Counted from the stretch's first letter, positions 10,588 to 22,021 are shown. The stretch is 64,000 bases of DNA from Desmodesmus armatus (GCA_007449985.2 VIIQ02000261.1:39082-103081), one strand, 5' to 3'. Notes: generated by a model not told the origin, from the sequence alone. Numbers and translations: made by a program.

Positions 10588-13500
10588 ATGTCCAGAGAGC
10601 GAGACAGGAGCGGGGGAGCTACAGGGCAGCAGATAGGTCTGATTTGCAGTATGACCCAGATCCGAAAATCTTCGTTGGTGGACTTCCATTCTCCTTGTCG
10701 CCTGAGGACATCAGGGACCTCTTCGAGTCGCACGGACCGGTGGTGGAGCTGTCGGTGAGCTGCAAGTCATACATAACGTAGTTATTCTTACACGTAAGAA
10801 AGCGTGTATGGTATGGAGGTTTGGCGCCCGAACGCTACCACGAAGCGGGGGGAGCAGCAGTGTTGGAGATGGCAGTTGAGCTGCTGTGGCAACAGGGCCT
10901 CTCAAGCCAGGCAGCAGTGTGCCTCAGTTCACGCATGGGCCCCTAGAATGTGTGATGGGCGCACACGTGCAGCAGCAGGCATGGTTGGCTGAGGAACAGC
11001 AGGCAACACAACACCCTGGCGCCACAGTCAGGCCATTGGGTCTACAAAGTCCCTGTGTGGCTTCAACATGTGCGAGGCACCAATCAGGACTCTAACCAGA
11101 TGACACACAAGGCACACACCCCGTCAGACGCGCATGCACCAGGCAACAGCAGCAACAGCAGGCGTCAGCCGCAGGCAAACAGCAGCAGCAGGTGTCCTTC
11201 CCACAACCTTGGGCACTGGTGCTGCTGCTGTTGGCTGATACCCAACACTCCCCCAAAGGCAGTTGGAACATTGTCACAGTCATGAAACAAACATGGCCAC
11301 GTACTTATGTTTAGGGTACTTCCTGGCAAGGACAGCAGTGGCGGTGCCTGGGTTGTGCAGAGTTCACCTGCTAAATGGTTGGCGCAGGGCATCTGCTTGA
11401 TGGCCAAGCTAGCATGCAGCAGCAAGTGCCAGCATGCAGCAGCAAGTTATGGCATGCAGCTTGTACGACTCCAGCAACTCAGCCCCCCCCCCCTCCCCCA
11501 TGCATGTGCTCTGTGCATGTGTGCTGCGCCTGCAGTTGCCGCGGACCCTCCACGCCCCCCCCCTTTTCTGCGCGACCTGAGCAGCAACACACTTCTCCCC
11601 CCCTGCGCACGCGCGCTCCTACAACACAGCAGCACCACTCCCCCTCCCTGTCACGTGCGCGCCGTGTGTCCCCCCCCCACCCCCAAACCCAGCACACACA
11701 CCCGGCGTGCCCGCGCCTGTCCTATCATCACAGCAGCAGAACCTGCCGCGCACCCCCTCCCCCCATGCGAGCTCTGTAAATTACCCCCCCCCCCCGCTTT
11801 CTGCGCGACCTGAGCAGCAACACACTCCCCCCCCCCCCTGCGCACACGCGCTTCAACAACACAGCAGCACCACTCCCCCCCCTCCCTGTCACGTGCGCGC
11901 CGTGTGTCTCCCCCCCCCCCCCCCACCCACCCACCCACACAACCCCGGCGTGCCCGTGCCTGTCCCGTCATCACAGCAGCAGCAGAACCTGCCGCGCACC
12001 CCCCTCCCCCCATGCGCACTTCGTAAATTACTCAGCACCCCCCCCCTGCCTGCAGTTGCCGCGCACCCTCCATGACTACGCACCTTCCCTCGTGCGCGCT
12101 GTGTGTCTGCTGCACGATTACCCCCCCCCCCTCTCACGTGCTGTGCCCCCCCCCCCATGCTGTGTGCTGTGTGTCTGCTGCCTGCAGTTGCCGCGCACCC
12201 TTCACAACCCCTGCAAGCACAAGGGTTTTGCACTCATCACCTTTGACTGACCCCCCCCCTTCTTGTGCACTGTGTCTCTGCTGTTGCCCATGCAGTTGCC
12301 GCGCACCCTTCATGACCCCCGCAAGCACAAGGGCTTTGCATTCATCACCTTTGACTCATTTAAAACAATGGACACTGTCATTCACAAGGTTGGTTGGCTG
12401 GCTGGCTTATGCATATGGTGGAGTGGATGGTGGAGTGGCTGGTTGGATTTGGCTGGCTGGTGGACTGGCAGCTTGACCCCCCTCACAACATGTTCCAGTG
12501 CATCTTCAACCCATTCAGTTGCAGCAAGTCAGGGGACGTGCACACCATGTGGCAGTTGGGGAGGCAAGGCAGGCAGGCAGGCTGGGCCCAGGCAATAGGT
12601 CAGCAGCAACAGTCAGCGACTGGCAGTGGGTGTCTACCCACTGAGTAAGTACAGTCACGCGTCAAGCAACGCCACCGCCACCGCCGCCACTTTGCCATCA
12701 TTCTTTAGCGTGCTGCTCATTTTGCAGCTGTGCACGTCGCACTGCCGGGCAAAGTTATCGGCAGCGCATGTGCAGTGAACATCCCACCATGGGCGTGTCT
12801 GTGATGCAGAAAAAATGGCGGGGCTAAGAGAATTGGCAGTGCATTCCATGTGGGCAGCTCAAATCTCCAAGACTGCGCGCATTACACATTGGTTATGACT
12901 GGGGAAACATTGGCAGCAGCAGCAGCAGGCACGCATGTGCTTCAGTCCCGATTGGCAGTTCAACAATACATCAAGTCCGCATGCGATACTTTCAGCAGCA
13001 GCAAGTCCATCCGCACAGACATGTTCATGTTCATGCCGAAAGGCCATGGTGGACCAGTGTCCATGTTCATGTCTGATGGGCCATCCTTGTTCATGTGGAG
13101 CAGCTGTGTGTGCGCTGTGTGAGTAAGTATCAATATGGTCAACTCCTGGCAACAAACTGTTCAGTGTGTCCGCCTCGCTTAAACTCCTGCTGTGTCCTTC
13201 AACCGCTTGATTACCCCACACCACTGTCTCCCAAATCAATTTACTGCTGTGTTGTGGCTTTCTGGCAGTCCCAAATCCCTGCAGAAAAGCCGGGCTATTT
13301 GCTAATCAGTCTTTTTGGCTTTGACATGGGGGTTAAGTGTGCAATACTTGGTGGTGTCGTTCCTGGTGCAACCCTGACATATGTGCTGCGCAATGCTGCT
13401 GTGGGATGTTGATTATGCTGGGTGTGTGGCTTCTTTGAGTGGGTGGCTACGTGTCTCTCAAGACAACATTAATGATTGAGGGGTTTGGTTGTGCAGGGGT

Positions 13501-16500
13501 GTTCAGTGTTGTTTACATGTGGCACCAGCATCCTGTGCCGTTCCTGGTGTGCCAAGGGGTTGATAGTTCTCTTATCTATTCTCCACCTCTACTGTTGGTC
13601 ACATGCTGTCTGTGCACCTGTCTGCTTTCAACGCAACTGCTTGCAAGGGCAATTAAGTAATACACAGGACGATGTGTTGGCCAGGATACATGGCTGGATT
13701 TCAACCTACCTGCACTTCTGAAGGCGGCCGTTTTACCCTGTGCTGGGGGTCATTCCTTGCTGATGACTGCTGATTTGTATGTGCTGTGAAAGCTTTCAAG
13801 GCGTGGCCAAGATAGCAGTGTGGCACAATGTGTTGGATCATTGGTGCACATGCATATGGGTACACACTTATATTACAAGGGGGCAATCAGTGGGAATGCC
13901 TTTCCCCTCCAAGCTCAAGTCCAAGCTGGCGTCTGACAAATGTTCATTGCCCCCCTTACTACCTTCCTTGTGGCCCCAACTATGCTGCTGACATTGTACC
14001 TGTGTTCTCAGTGTCCCCAGGTTTTGATTCAACCATGGCCTTCAACCCACTCGAATATTGGCACCCTGATATCATTCTGAGAGAGATTTGAGCTTGCACA
14101 TTGCGCTGCCAACAACCATGTTCATGTTTGATTGCTCAAGGGTTTTCATGCGTCATTCAACCGCCCTATTCAATTTTATCACTCAGATGAATGGACGCGA
14201 GCTGTCAGCACACCCGCCTGGTCAGAACCTCACTGTGACACGGGCAACTGTCAACAACTTCAAACGCCAGCAGCAGAGCGAAGCAGCAGCCGCAGGCGGC
14301 GGCGGCTACGGCGGCAGGAGCAGCGGCGGCTATGGCGGCGGTAGCGGCGGCTACGACGGCGGGCGGGACAGCAGGGGCGGTGGCGGCTATGGAAGGGACA
14401 GCAGACATGATGACAGGGGAGGGGGCGGCAGATACGAAGGTGGGTTTACGGCGGCAATTGCGGGATGGGGGGGGGGGCATGGAGCAGGAGGAAGGAGTCC
14501 GGGTTTGCGCAGTGCTGTGCTGTGCTGTGCTTTTTGCTCTGTCATGTTGCAGGTGGCAGCTCTGCTTGCAGCATCGCCTAAACCCTTTACGCCTCCCCAT
14601 GTTCATGCGACCTGATGTGCTGTGCTTGGTCCTGTTGCAGGTGGCAGTTCTGCCCGTAGTTCTGGCTACACCCCCTATGACACCAACAGCAGGCCCAGCG
14701 GGGGCTACCAGAAGCCTCACAGGATTGGGTACAGGTGCCGCGTGACAGGGCTGGCGGAAGACGTTGACTGGAGGTGCGGTGTTTTTGTGTGTATACAGGG
14801 CGTGGGGGTTCAGGCGGTGGGAGGGTGCGGGGAGGGAGGGGTACAAGTGCCGCGTGACTAAGCTGGCAGAAGACTTGGATTGGATGTGCGTCTGTACTGT
14901 GTGTGTGTGTGTGTGAGGGGGGGGGGGGGGCTACCAGAAGCCCCACAGGATTGGCTACAGGTGCTGCGTGACTGGGCTGGCGGAAGACGTGGACTGGAGG
15001 TGTGCGTGTAGACACGGATATTGTATGTTTATGAGGACCAGGGGGGGGGGGTGCAGGTGCCGCGTGTCTGGGGTGACAGAAGATGTGGACTAGAGGTGCA
15101 GGGGGGGGGGGGATCCTTAGGGTTTAGGGTTGCCTTGCTGACAACCCCCACCCCGTTTCTCACACGCACACACACTCTCGCCTCTGCCCCCCATCCTTTG
15201 TGCAGCTGTGCCACCTTCAGCACGCCATGCCCCTGCTGACAAAATTCTTCTGCCCCCTGCCCCCACTGTCAACCTCCGCCTGTGTGTTGTTCCTGTTCAG
15301 GCTCTTGAAGGACTTTTTGCGTCAGATTGGTGACGTGACGTATGCTACAGTGACAGAGGCCGGCATTGGGTGAGTGCAGAGGGGGGGTTGGGGGGGGGGG
15401 GTGCAGTGGCCGCCTTCAGCTTGCTACAGATTGAAACAGGTGACTGCTGCAGTTTCCTGCCCCTCCTGCGCCCCCTGCGTGTGTTGGAGCGTTCACTGTG
15501 CACAGCACTGTCAGTGTGACCATTAGGGTGTGCCACTGTAACTGGGCGGAGCGGGGGGGGGGGGGGGCTTTTGCACTGCCCGGGCGAGGGGAGGGGGGGG
15601 GGATGGTGTCGGGGGGTGAGGTGGGGGGTGGGGGGTCAATGGTGTGTGTGCAGGCAGCGCAAGCAGCAGGGAGAGGTATGGGTGTGTAGACACAGGGAGT
15701 GCATCCAGCCAATGCATGAACCAATTAAGGATGTGACATTCCGAAGTTGCGTAGAAGTGCGTGTGTGTCACTCAAGGGACACAACCGGGGCGTGCTGCGA
15801 ACAGGGGGGCGGGGGGGGGGGGGGGGATGCTTGTTGTGTGGAAACTGATTGGGTCCATTTGGCGGCAACACCTGGAACCGTCAGCCCTGCACCCACTCCC
15901 ACACACATACACATATACACACGCATTTTGTCGCAGGCTTGTTTTTCTGGTGCTGCAGATCTCATGCAAATGGCATGCATGTCTCCTATTGTCGCAATGT
16001 GTGCCACCCTCTGTGTGCCCCCCCCCCCCCCGGGCGCGCGGAGCATTGGTGAGTATATGACGCTGGCTGAGGTGCGTGACACCCTTCCCCCCCTCACCCT
16101 GACCCCTGATTCGTTCACTCAACACCACCCTCCTCTTTGCGCTGCCCTGCCCTGCCCCGCCCCCTGCAGCAGCACATAACCCTTGAAATGTGCGGTCCCT
16201 GCTGCCCTGCACACTACTCATAGTGCCTGCCTGTAAAAGCATCATTTCACACCCCCCCCCCCCACCCTGCAGCATTGGTGAGTACATGACCCTGGCTGAG
16301 GTGTGTGACACCCCTCCTGGCCCCGGATCCCTTTTCACCCCCCCCCCCCCTGGCCCCTTGCCCCCCCCCCCCCCCCCTCTGCTCCCTGCTGCTATTACAG
16401 TATTGGTGAGTACATGACGCTGGCTGAGGTGCGTGATGCCATCGACAAGCTCACAGGGGCAGCCATCAACGGGGGAGTGGTCAAGCTCGCACCACTGGTG

Positions 16501-19500
16501 AGTTTTTGTGTGTGTGTGTGTGTGGGGGGGGGGGGGGTCTAGCGGGGTGGGGGGGGGGGCAGTGGGGGTGTTGTGTGCGTGTTTTTTTGGGGGGGGGGGG
16601 GGCAGGGGGGATGATTGTATGTGTCTGCAGGAGGGGGGGGGAGCCATCAAGAGCAGAGTGGTCAAGCTCGCACCACTGGTGAGCGCAGGGCGGTGTATGT
16701 GTTCTTCTGGGGAAGAGGGGGGGCTCTGTGTGTGTAGACACAGGGAGTGTGTTGGTTTGGGGGGGGGGGAGCAGGGGGGGAGGGGGGGGGTCATCAATGG
16801 CAGAGTGGTTCAGCTCACACCATTGGGGTGTTGAGGCCCGGGGGGGGGGGGGGGGGTAACTTGAGAGGTTGGGTGGAGGGTTGTGGATGGTGACATGAAG
16901 GAAGCATGCGTGTCGGGGACTTGGGTACATGGGGGGGTGGGCGGGTGGGGGGGGTGGGGGGTTCTACTGAGTCAAGTCACTCAACACACGTGACTGCTGC
17001 TGCTGCTGCTGCTGCAGAACTTCGACCTCCAGACAGGGGAGTTGTTTGACATGACCCACCAAGACACACTGGCAGCTGGCGGTGGTGCCGGCCCCCCTGT
17101 CCCCCCCCCCCCCCCCCCAAAAAAAAACCCCACCCACTTACAAACGCACCATCCTCAACCCACATTCTTCTTCTTCTGCTGCTGCTGCTGCTGCCACAGA
17201 ACTTTGACCTCCAAACTGGCGAGAAGTTTGACATGACCCACCAAGACACCCTTGCAGCTGGTGGTGGTGCCGGCCCCCCTGGCTCCTCCCGCTACAGCAT
17301 GCAGAGCACCCAAGGTGACAGGCGCTATGGAGGGGGCGACGGTGGCAGCAGGGGCGGCGGTCACTATGACAGCAGGGGGGCAAGGGACAGCGGCAGTCGA
17401 GGCTACCAACACGATGACACAGGTACGAATAGTTTTGGTTCAAGAGGGGCAAAATAGAAAATTCATCAGCCCAATTTTCAAACAACAATGTTTGCATTTA
17501 TGAAATGTATTAATTGTTGATATAATTTATATACATACAGAATCGTTTATAATGATAGTGATAATAAATAAAAGAAATTTAAAAATACAAGCTTAATCAA
17601 CAGGTGCCATATTTGAGGGGTGCTCTGTACTGTTGAGGACGGGGGGGGGGGGCAGGCGGGCTCCTCCCGCTACAGCATGCAGAGCTCTCACGGTGACTGG
17701 CGCTATGGAGGGGGCAACAGCGGCTATCATGACAGCAAGGGGGCCAGGGATGGACGGAGCTACGGACATGACGACACAGGTTTGTACAGTTGTTAGTGTG
17801 CGTCAGTATGGGTAGCAAAACGGAAGCCAGGGCAGGGGGGGGGGAGAGTGTGTAGATGGGTTAAGGGTTTAGGGTGAGAGATTGAACCCTACCCCCCCCA
17901 CCACCCCACCCCCACCCCCATTCCCACACATACAGGCTTGCATGTGACTTGCATGTTCAAAGTATGCTAGCTACTCAAGTGATCCCTGTGCTAATACACA
18001 CTTGTCCCTGCCATGGTGCTTCATGGCACACATGGTACCACGTCCAGCTGCGTGTCGCCACACACATTATGCCATTGCCCCTCTTTCCTTCTTGAAACTC
18101 TCACACATGCAGGTGGCCGCGGTTACGGTGGCAGGAGCCAATTGATTCATGAAAAGCCGCTTCGGTGGTGGTGCCCCCCCCCCTCTCGGGGCACGTTGCG
18201 TATCACACTCATCACACCCTTGTTCAGCTGTCTTTCAACTACAAACATGCAGGTGGTCACGGTTATGGTGGCAGGAGCCAATCCAACTATGAGGGCAGCT
18301 CCGGTGGTGGTAGTGGCGGCTACTGGTGCAGCGAAGGGCGCAGCCCCCCCCCCCCCTCCCCCACTCCCCCCATCCACATCTCCCACCCTCCCCAGTTGTT
18401 GCATCACACACATTGCACCACTGGGCATCCAGCTGCGCATACCACCCATCACGCTATCGTCTGGTTACACTTATGTGCAGGTGGCCGTGGTTATGGTGGG
18501 AGGAGCCAATCCAACTATGAGGGTCGCTCAGGTGGTGGCGGTGGCGGCTATGGCTACAGTGGAGGGCGCAGTGGTGGTGATGATATGGGGCGGGGTGGAG
18601 GTTACGAAGGGCGACGAGAGCGTGAGAGGAGCTTGGACAGAAGCTATCAGCGACCCACAGGTCAGTTTGCAGTGTGTTAGCACAGGGATTACTTGAGTAG
18701 TTAGCATACTATGAACATGCAAGTCACATGCAAGCAGTCTATCAGGCATGCCAACATAGTCCGACTAGGACAGCAAACCGGGGAGTGCATTGACGGCAGG
18801 TTGAGCAAGTGGACAGCGTCGCCCTGCATGCATTTTGTTGGCATACTAGTGTGTGTGGGGGGGGGGGACGTAGGGTTTCCTGCAGCAATTAGGTACGATG
18901 CAGCAATTAGGTACGATGAAAAGGTGGTGGCGATGGTGTGGGGAGAGGTGGTGGCTACGAGGGGCGACGGGAGCGAGAGAGAAGCTTCAGGCGGCGGCCG
19001 GGGGGGGGGGGGAGTGTTGGAGTTGTACCATACCTACGTTGGTTGCCCGCGATGAGCTGCCCCACACACGTGTCACGACAAGCATTGACTGCCGCCGCCA
19101 CTGCTGCTGCTGCTGCTGCTGTCAGGTGGTGGCTACCGTGAGGGTGGCAGTGGAAGGGGCTACGGGGACGACAGGGCTGCTGCTGCTGGCGGCGGTTATG
19201 ATGCGTCAGGTGAGCAGCTGACCAACCTCTAGACACACATTGCGCTCTATCTGGTGGTTTGTGATTTGTGTGTGTTTTTTGGGGGGGGGGGCTATGGGGA
19301 CGACAGGGCTGCTGCTGCTGCTGGCGGCGGTTACGATGCGTCAGGTGAGCAGCTGACAAACCTCTAGACACACATTGCGCTCTACATGGTGGTGTGGGAT
19401 TTGTTTGTTAACACAGGGATTACGTGTGTAGCTAGCATACTATGAGCATGCGAGGCACATGCAAGCAATGCAGGCGCACAGGTGTGTTGGGGGGGGGGGG

Positions 19501-20456
19501 GCTGGGGGACGACAGGGCTGCTGCTGCTGGCGGCGATTACAATGCGTCAGGTGCAGAGGCTACCAAACCTCGCCTGCTTTGCCGCTCTGTATAAAATTTT
19601 GTTGCTAGTGTGTGCGTTTTGGGGGGAAGGGGGCTATGGGGACGACTGGGCTGCTGCTGATGGGGGCTGTTATGATGCGTCAGGTGAGCAACCCCTTGTC
19701 AAATCTTGACACATGTGGTGCACTGGGTGGGAAGGTATGTGCTGGTGGTGCCAATGTGACAGCCCGTGTGGCGAGTAGAGAGGATGTGTGTGTGTTTTTT
19801 GGGGGGGGGGGGGTCAGTGTGTGTGTGTGGGGGGGGGGGGGTCGGGGTCTCAGCGGGAGGGGGGAGGGTATCAGTGCCTTTTTTTTGACAGACGTGACTT
19901 TGTGTTTGTATTATCTGCATCTGCTCAAACCACTCCATCTGTCAACGCCACTACCACCCCACTCACGTGCCCCCCCCCCCCCTTGTCTTGCCCCCCCCCC
20001 CCCCCCCGCTACTACCGCGACTCAGCAGCAGCAGCTGCAGGTGCCGGCGGCTGCAGTGACAGCTGAAACTCTCGACGCTGACTACAAAGGCACTCATACC
20101 CCCCCCCAAAGGACACACAGCCTGGTGTTGATGCATCATCAATGCGTATCCGCTAGTAACACTCCAGTGAACTGACCCCCCCCCCCTCCTTGCCCCCCGC
20201 CCCTTGCCACTACAGGTTATGGTGACTCAGCAGCAGCAGCAGCTGGTGCCGGCGGCAGCAGCAGATACGGCAGCGCTGCTGCTGCTGCTGCTGCTGGTGG
20301 GGGGGCGGCAGCAGCCGATACGGCGGCAGCGGCGGGGGTGGGGGTGGGGTTGTGTCCCCCGGCAGTTTGGCAGCTGGGGCGGGCCAGGGGGGGTATGGGG
20401 GCAGTGGGGGGGCTGCTGAAGGGGGTGAGGGGGGCTACAAGTCCTCTTGGCGGTGA
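10588..20456 (+). CDS. SR-like RNA-binding protein, two RRMs and Gly-rich regions (10 exons)
   Basis: Exons: 10588-10754, 12296-12388, 14187-14439, 14641-14773, 15301-15369, 16401-16497, 17200-17422, 18481-18660, 19126-19209, 20216-20456. RRM1 spans exons 1-3 (RNP2 KIFVGGLP, RNP1 KGFAFITF, end NLTVTRA). Exon 3 then adds a GGYGG/RGG-type linker. RRM2 spans exons 4-6 (YRCRVTGL, DWRLLKDFLRQIGDVTYA, EYMTLAEVRDAI) and resembles the SRSF1-type second RRM, with DWRLLKD in place of SWQDLKD. The tail is rich in GYGG, RGG and some RS/RE residues, ending GGYKSSWR. The likely role is nuclear pre-mRNA splicing or RNP assembly. All phases agree and give about 513 residues if one G is restored in each of two G runs (10612-10616, 20299-20305). 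As printed, ATG and RRM1 are in different frames. Introns carry many partial exon copies. Confidence 0.85.
11536..12250 (+). repeat. Three partial upstream copies of exon 2 plus a 233-bp tandem duplication
   Basis: The exon 2 border (GCAG then TTGCCGCGCACCCT) recurs at 11536, 12056 and 12188 before the intact exon at 12296. The 12188 copy retains the RNP1 region but changes to ALITFD and ends in an in-frame TGA (12248-12250) with no donor. Between 11565 and 12035 a unit of about 233 bp (CTGCGCGACCTGAGCAGC onward) is duplicated in tandem, and its units also contain CCTGCCGCGCACCCC. C runs separate the copies. Confidence 0.8.
12389..14186. other. Long intron 2 of the RNA-binding gene
   Basis: 1.8 kb between exons 2 and 3, whose phases join directly (0/0). 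No exon with both splice sites and a supported frame was found. The repeated ATGTTCATG motifs near 13020-13095 give Met/Phe-rich frames only. Nothing else is supported. Confidence 0.5.
14553..15099 (+). repeat. Partial copies of exon 4 in flanking introns
   Basis: One copy of the 5' edge (GCAG then GTGGCAGCTCTGC) lies upstream at 14553. Copies of the 3' half plus donor (GTGCCGCGTGAC, GGCGGAAGACGT, GACTGGAG then GTG) lie downstream at 14841-14886, 14930-15002 and 15053-15099. The last copy has TAG in place of TGG. The downstream copies begin after G-rich tracts. The intact exon is 14641-14773. Confidence 0.75.
16044..16828 (+). repeat. Partial copies on both sides of exon 6
   Basis: The 5' part of exon 6 (CATTGGTGAGTACATGAC, CTGGCTGAGGTG) is repeated upstream at 16044-16084 and 16273-16315, each copy running into C-rich sequence. 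The 3' part (AGCCATCAA, GTGGTCAAGCTCGCACCA, donor) is repeated downstream at 16641-16684 and 16790-16828, each starting after a G run. Only 16401-16497 has both splice sites and an open frame. Confidence 0.8.
17018..17779 (+). repeat. Partial copies on both sides of exon 7
   Basis: Upstream, 17018-17095 copies the exon start (AACTTCGACCTCCAGAC) after a (CTG)n acceptor and runs into a C18 tract. Downstream, 17653-17779 copies the exon 3' part (CTCCTCCCGCTACAGCATGC, ending GACGACACAG then GT), starting after a G12 run. The downstream copy is open but its only acceptor gives the wrong phase, so it is probably not used. Confidence 0.75.
17937..18001 (+). repeat. Inverted repeat A upstream of exon 8
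   Basis: 65 bp that is the reverse complement of 18673-18734 with about five differences. Block order is CATGTGACTTGCATG, GTATGCTAGCTACTCAAG, ATCCCTGTGCTAA. Together the two copies could form a stem in the pre-mRNA that encloses exon 8 and its partial copies. Confidence 0.8.
18113..18990 (+). repeat. Partial copies around exon 8
   Basis: The exon 8 start (GTGGCCGCGGTTACGGTGGC and close variants) is repeated at 18113-18170 and 18253-18342, each behind a GCAG acceptor and each ending in a C run. The 3' part (GGTTACGAAGGGCGACGAGAG variants) is repeated at 18919-18990. The intact exon is 18481-18660. Confidence 0.75.
18673..18734 (-). repeat. Inverted repeat B just downstream of the exon 8 donor
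   Basis: Reverse-complement partner of 17937-18001. It starts 12 bp after the donor of exon 8. A third, more diverged copy in the same orientation is at 19407-19465, beyond exon 9. Confidence 0.8.
19290..19683 (+). repeat. Three partial downstream copies of exon 9
   Basis: The 3' part of exon 9 (GGGGACGACAGGGCTGCTGC, ending GATGCGTCAG then GT) recurs at 19290-19344, 19501-19550 and 19632-19683, each starting directly after a G run. The first copy also carries the beginning of the intron (GTGAGCAGCTGACAAACCTC). The intact exon is 19126-19209. Confidence 0.8.
19407..19465 (-). repeat. Third copy of the exon 8 flanking repeat
   Basis: Matches 18673-18734 in the same orientation (AACACAGGGATTACGTGTG, GCTAGCATACTATGAGCATG). 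With copy B it brackets exon 9 as a direct repeat, and with copy A it forms an inverted pair around exons 8 and 9. Confidence 0.7.
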
Positions 20457-20533
20457 GGGAGATTTGTGCAGGTTTGTCAGTGGTGTGCAGCTGCTGTGTC
20501 GCTTGTGCGATGCCTGGCTGGCAGCGGGGTGTG

Positions 20534-20685
20534 GCGGCAGCAGCCGATACGGCGGCAGCGGCGGGGGCGGGGGTGGGGTTGTGTCCCCCGGCAATTTGGC
20601 AGCTGGGGCGGGCCAGGGGGGGTATGGGGGCAGTGGGGGGCCTGCCGAGGGGGGTGAGGGGGGCTACAAGTCCTCTTGGCGGTGA
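20534..20685 (+). repeat. Second copy of the terminal exon
   Basis: Repeats 20308-20456 closely: GGCAGCAGCCGATACGGCGG, then TCCCCCGGCAATTTGGC, and the same ending GGGGGCTACAAG, TCCTCTTGGCGG and TGA (20683-20685). It is open in the expected frame. It lies beyond the stop codon of copy 1, so it would be 3' UTR unless alternative splicing selects it. An upstream fragment of the exon start is at 20009-20060. Confidence 0.7.
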
Positions 20686-22021
20686 AGGGAGGGGGGGGGC
20701 ATTGAGTGAGATTTTTGCAGGTGTGTGAGTTGGCGTGCAGGTCGCCCGCTGTGTTGGTTGTGTGATGCAACTTGAGGTGTGCCGTGTTGGCGGGGTTGAC
20801 TGTTCATATTCTGCTGAATGCTTCATGTCTGGGCTAGATTGCACTCAAGGCGCAGTGCCTTGCAGTGGCCCCCCAAGCTGAGAAGCTGGCCAGGGTGTTC
20901 CCAAGCTACACAAACGTTGGTGGTGTGTACGTGAGCGGGCCCATGAGGAAATTTTCACTGGTGTGTGAGGAGGTATGTACTGGCTGTACATTCTTCTTAT
21001 GTCTCTCAAGGTGCACACCATCCGTGTGCCATCTGGTACCACTACCACTCACTATACGTGTGCTGGGCTACGGTGTGTGCACCAATGGGGCCTTTGTGTT
21101 CTGTGCCTGTTGGTGATGTGCATCGCTGTCATGGCACAATGCAACGACCGCATGTTTGCACGGTGTGAGCTGGCCGTCTGTTCAATGCTGGTGCAATGCA
21201 CTGCTGTCACGACATGATGTGACCCAGGGGTTCTGCATGATGTGAGCAGGTTAATTGATCACTCAGGCTGCTGGTCCCACACCGTTTGGTCACTGATGAT
21301 TGCTGCTACTACACTTATGCATCACGCAAGACTTGTGGCAAGGAGCTTGCCCTCGTGATCAGCACTGAATGGAGGAGTAGTGTTAGTTTTGACTTTCAAT
21401 GCCATGGTGTTGGCGTCAAGCCCTGGTTGTGTGCATATACAGCTGTCTAGAGCAGTGTGGCAACCTCTACTGATTTCTGGTCAAATGCAGGACAGAGTTG
21501 ACGTTGTCGGGAGCTACAACTTCAGGATAATCACATTCGCTGCAAGTGGTGCACACGGGCTTGATTGGTCTTGGAAGCTCTGGGGGCCATGGGGGTCCTA
21601 TGGGTTACAAATTGGCAGAGTGCATATACAACATGTGGCCAAACCCCCAAGGCAAGACCTCCGTCCCCAGCCAGGGTTAGCACTCTTCAAAACCTGTTGA
21701 GGTCTCCTGAATATTGTGAATTTTCAGCAGTTGGTAGAGGTCACATATACACATTGACCACAAGGGCAACACCACCATCCGCAGCCAGTGCAAATTGCCC
21801 AATCCTTTTGAAGTCGTGCAGCGTCAACAACGGACAGCCTGTGCACGGTGCATGCCCAAATTAAAAATAGCGGCAATCTCCAAGCCGCAGCGGGCTTGCC
21901 GGAAAGCTGACGTCGCGGGCTTTCCAGCGATACCGCGCGCTACCGCAGCAGATGCCGTATGCCAAAGTTATCATCATCCAATATGCCGACAAAGCCACTC
22001 AATTAATTTGTGTTACTGGCA
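20686..22021. other. Interval without a supported gene
   Basis: Downstream flank of the RNA-binding gene. Short frames only, with no splice-supported exon. It holds a cluster of inverted GC-rich words at 21880-21960 (AAGCCGCAGCGGGCTTGCCGG, then GCGGGCTTTCC). Nothing else was seen. Confidence 0.4.

Noticed and set aside
11307..12075. Pro-rich frames of 120-170 codons
   Set aside because: They come from C runs and tandem duplications in intron 1 of the RNA-binding gene.
14205..14846. A 213-codon minus-strand Ala/Pro frame
   Set aside because: Antisense shadow of the Gly-rich exon 3 and exon 4.
15117..15134. TTAGGGTTTAGGG and a similar word at 17863, resembling plant-type telomere repeat
   Set aside because: Only two units each, inside introns; too short to claim an interstitial telomere.
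15772..16797. A 341-codon minus-strand frame rich in Pro and His
   Set aside because: It is antisense to introns full of G runs and to exon 6. Composition alone explains it.
17653..17779. Second copy of the exon 7 3' part as a real extra exon
   Set aside because: Its frame is open, but the only nearby acceptor gives the wrong phase after exon 7.
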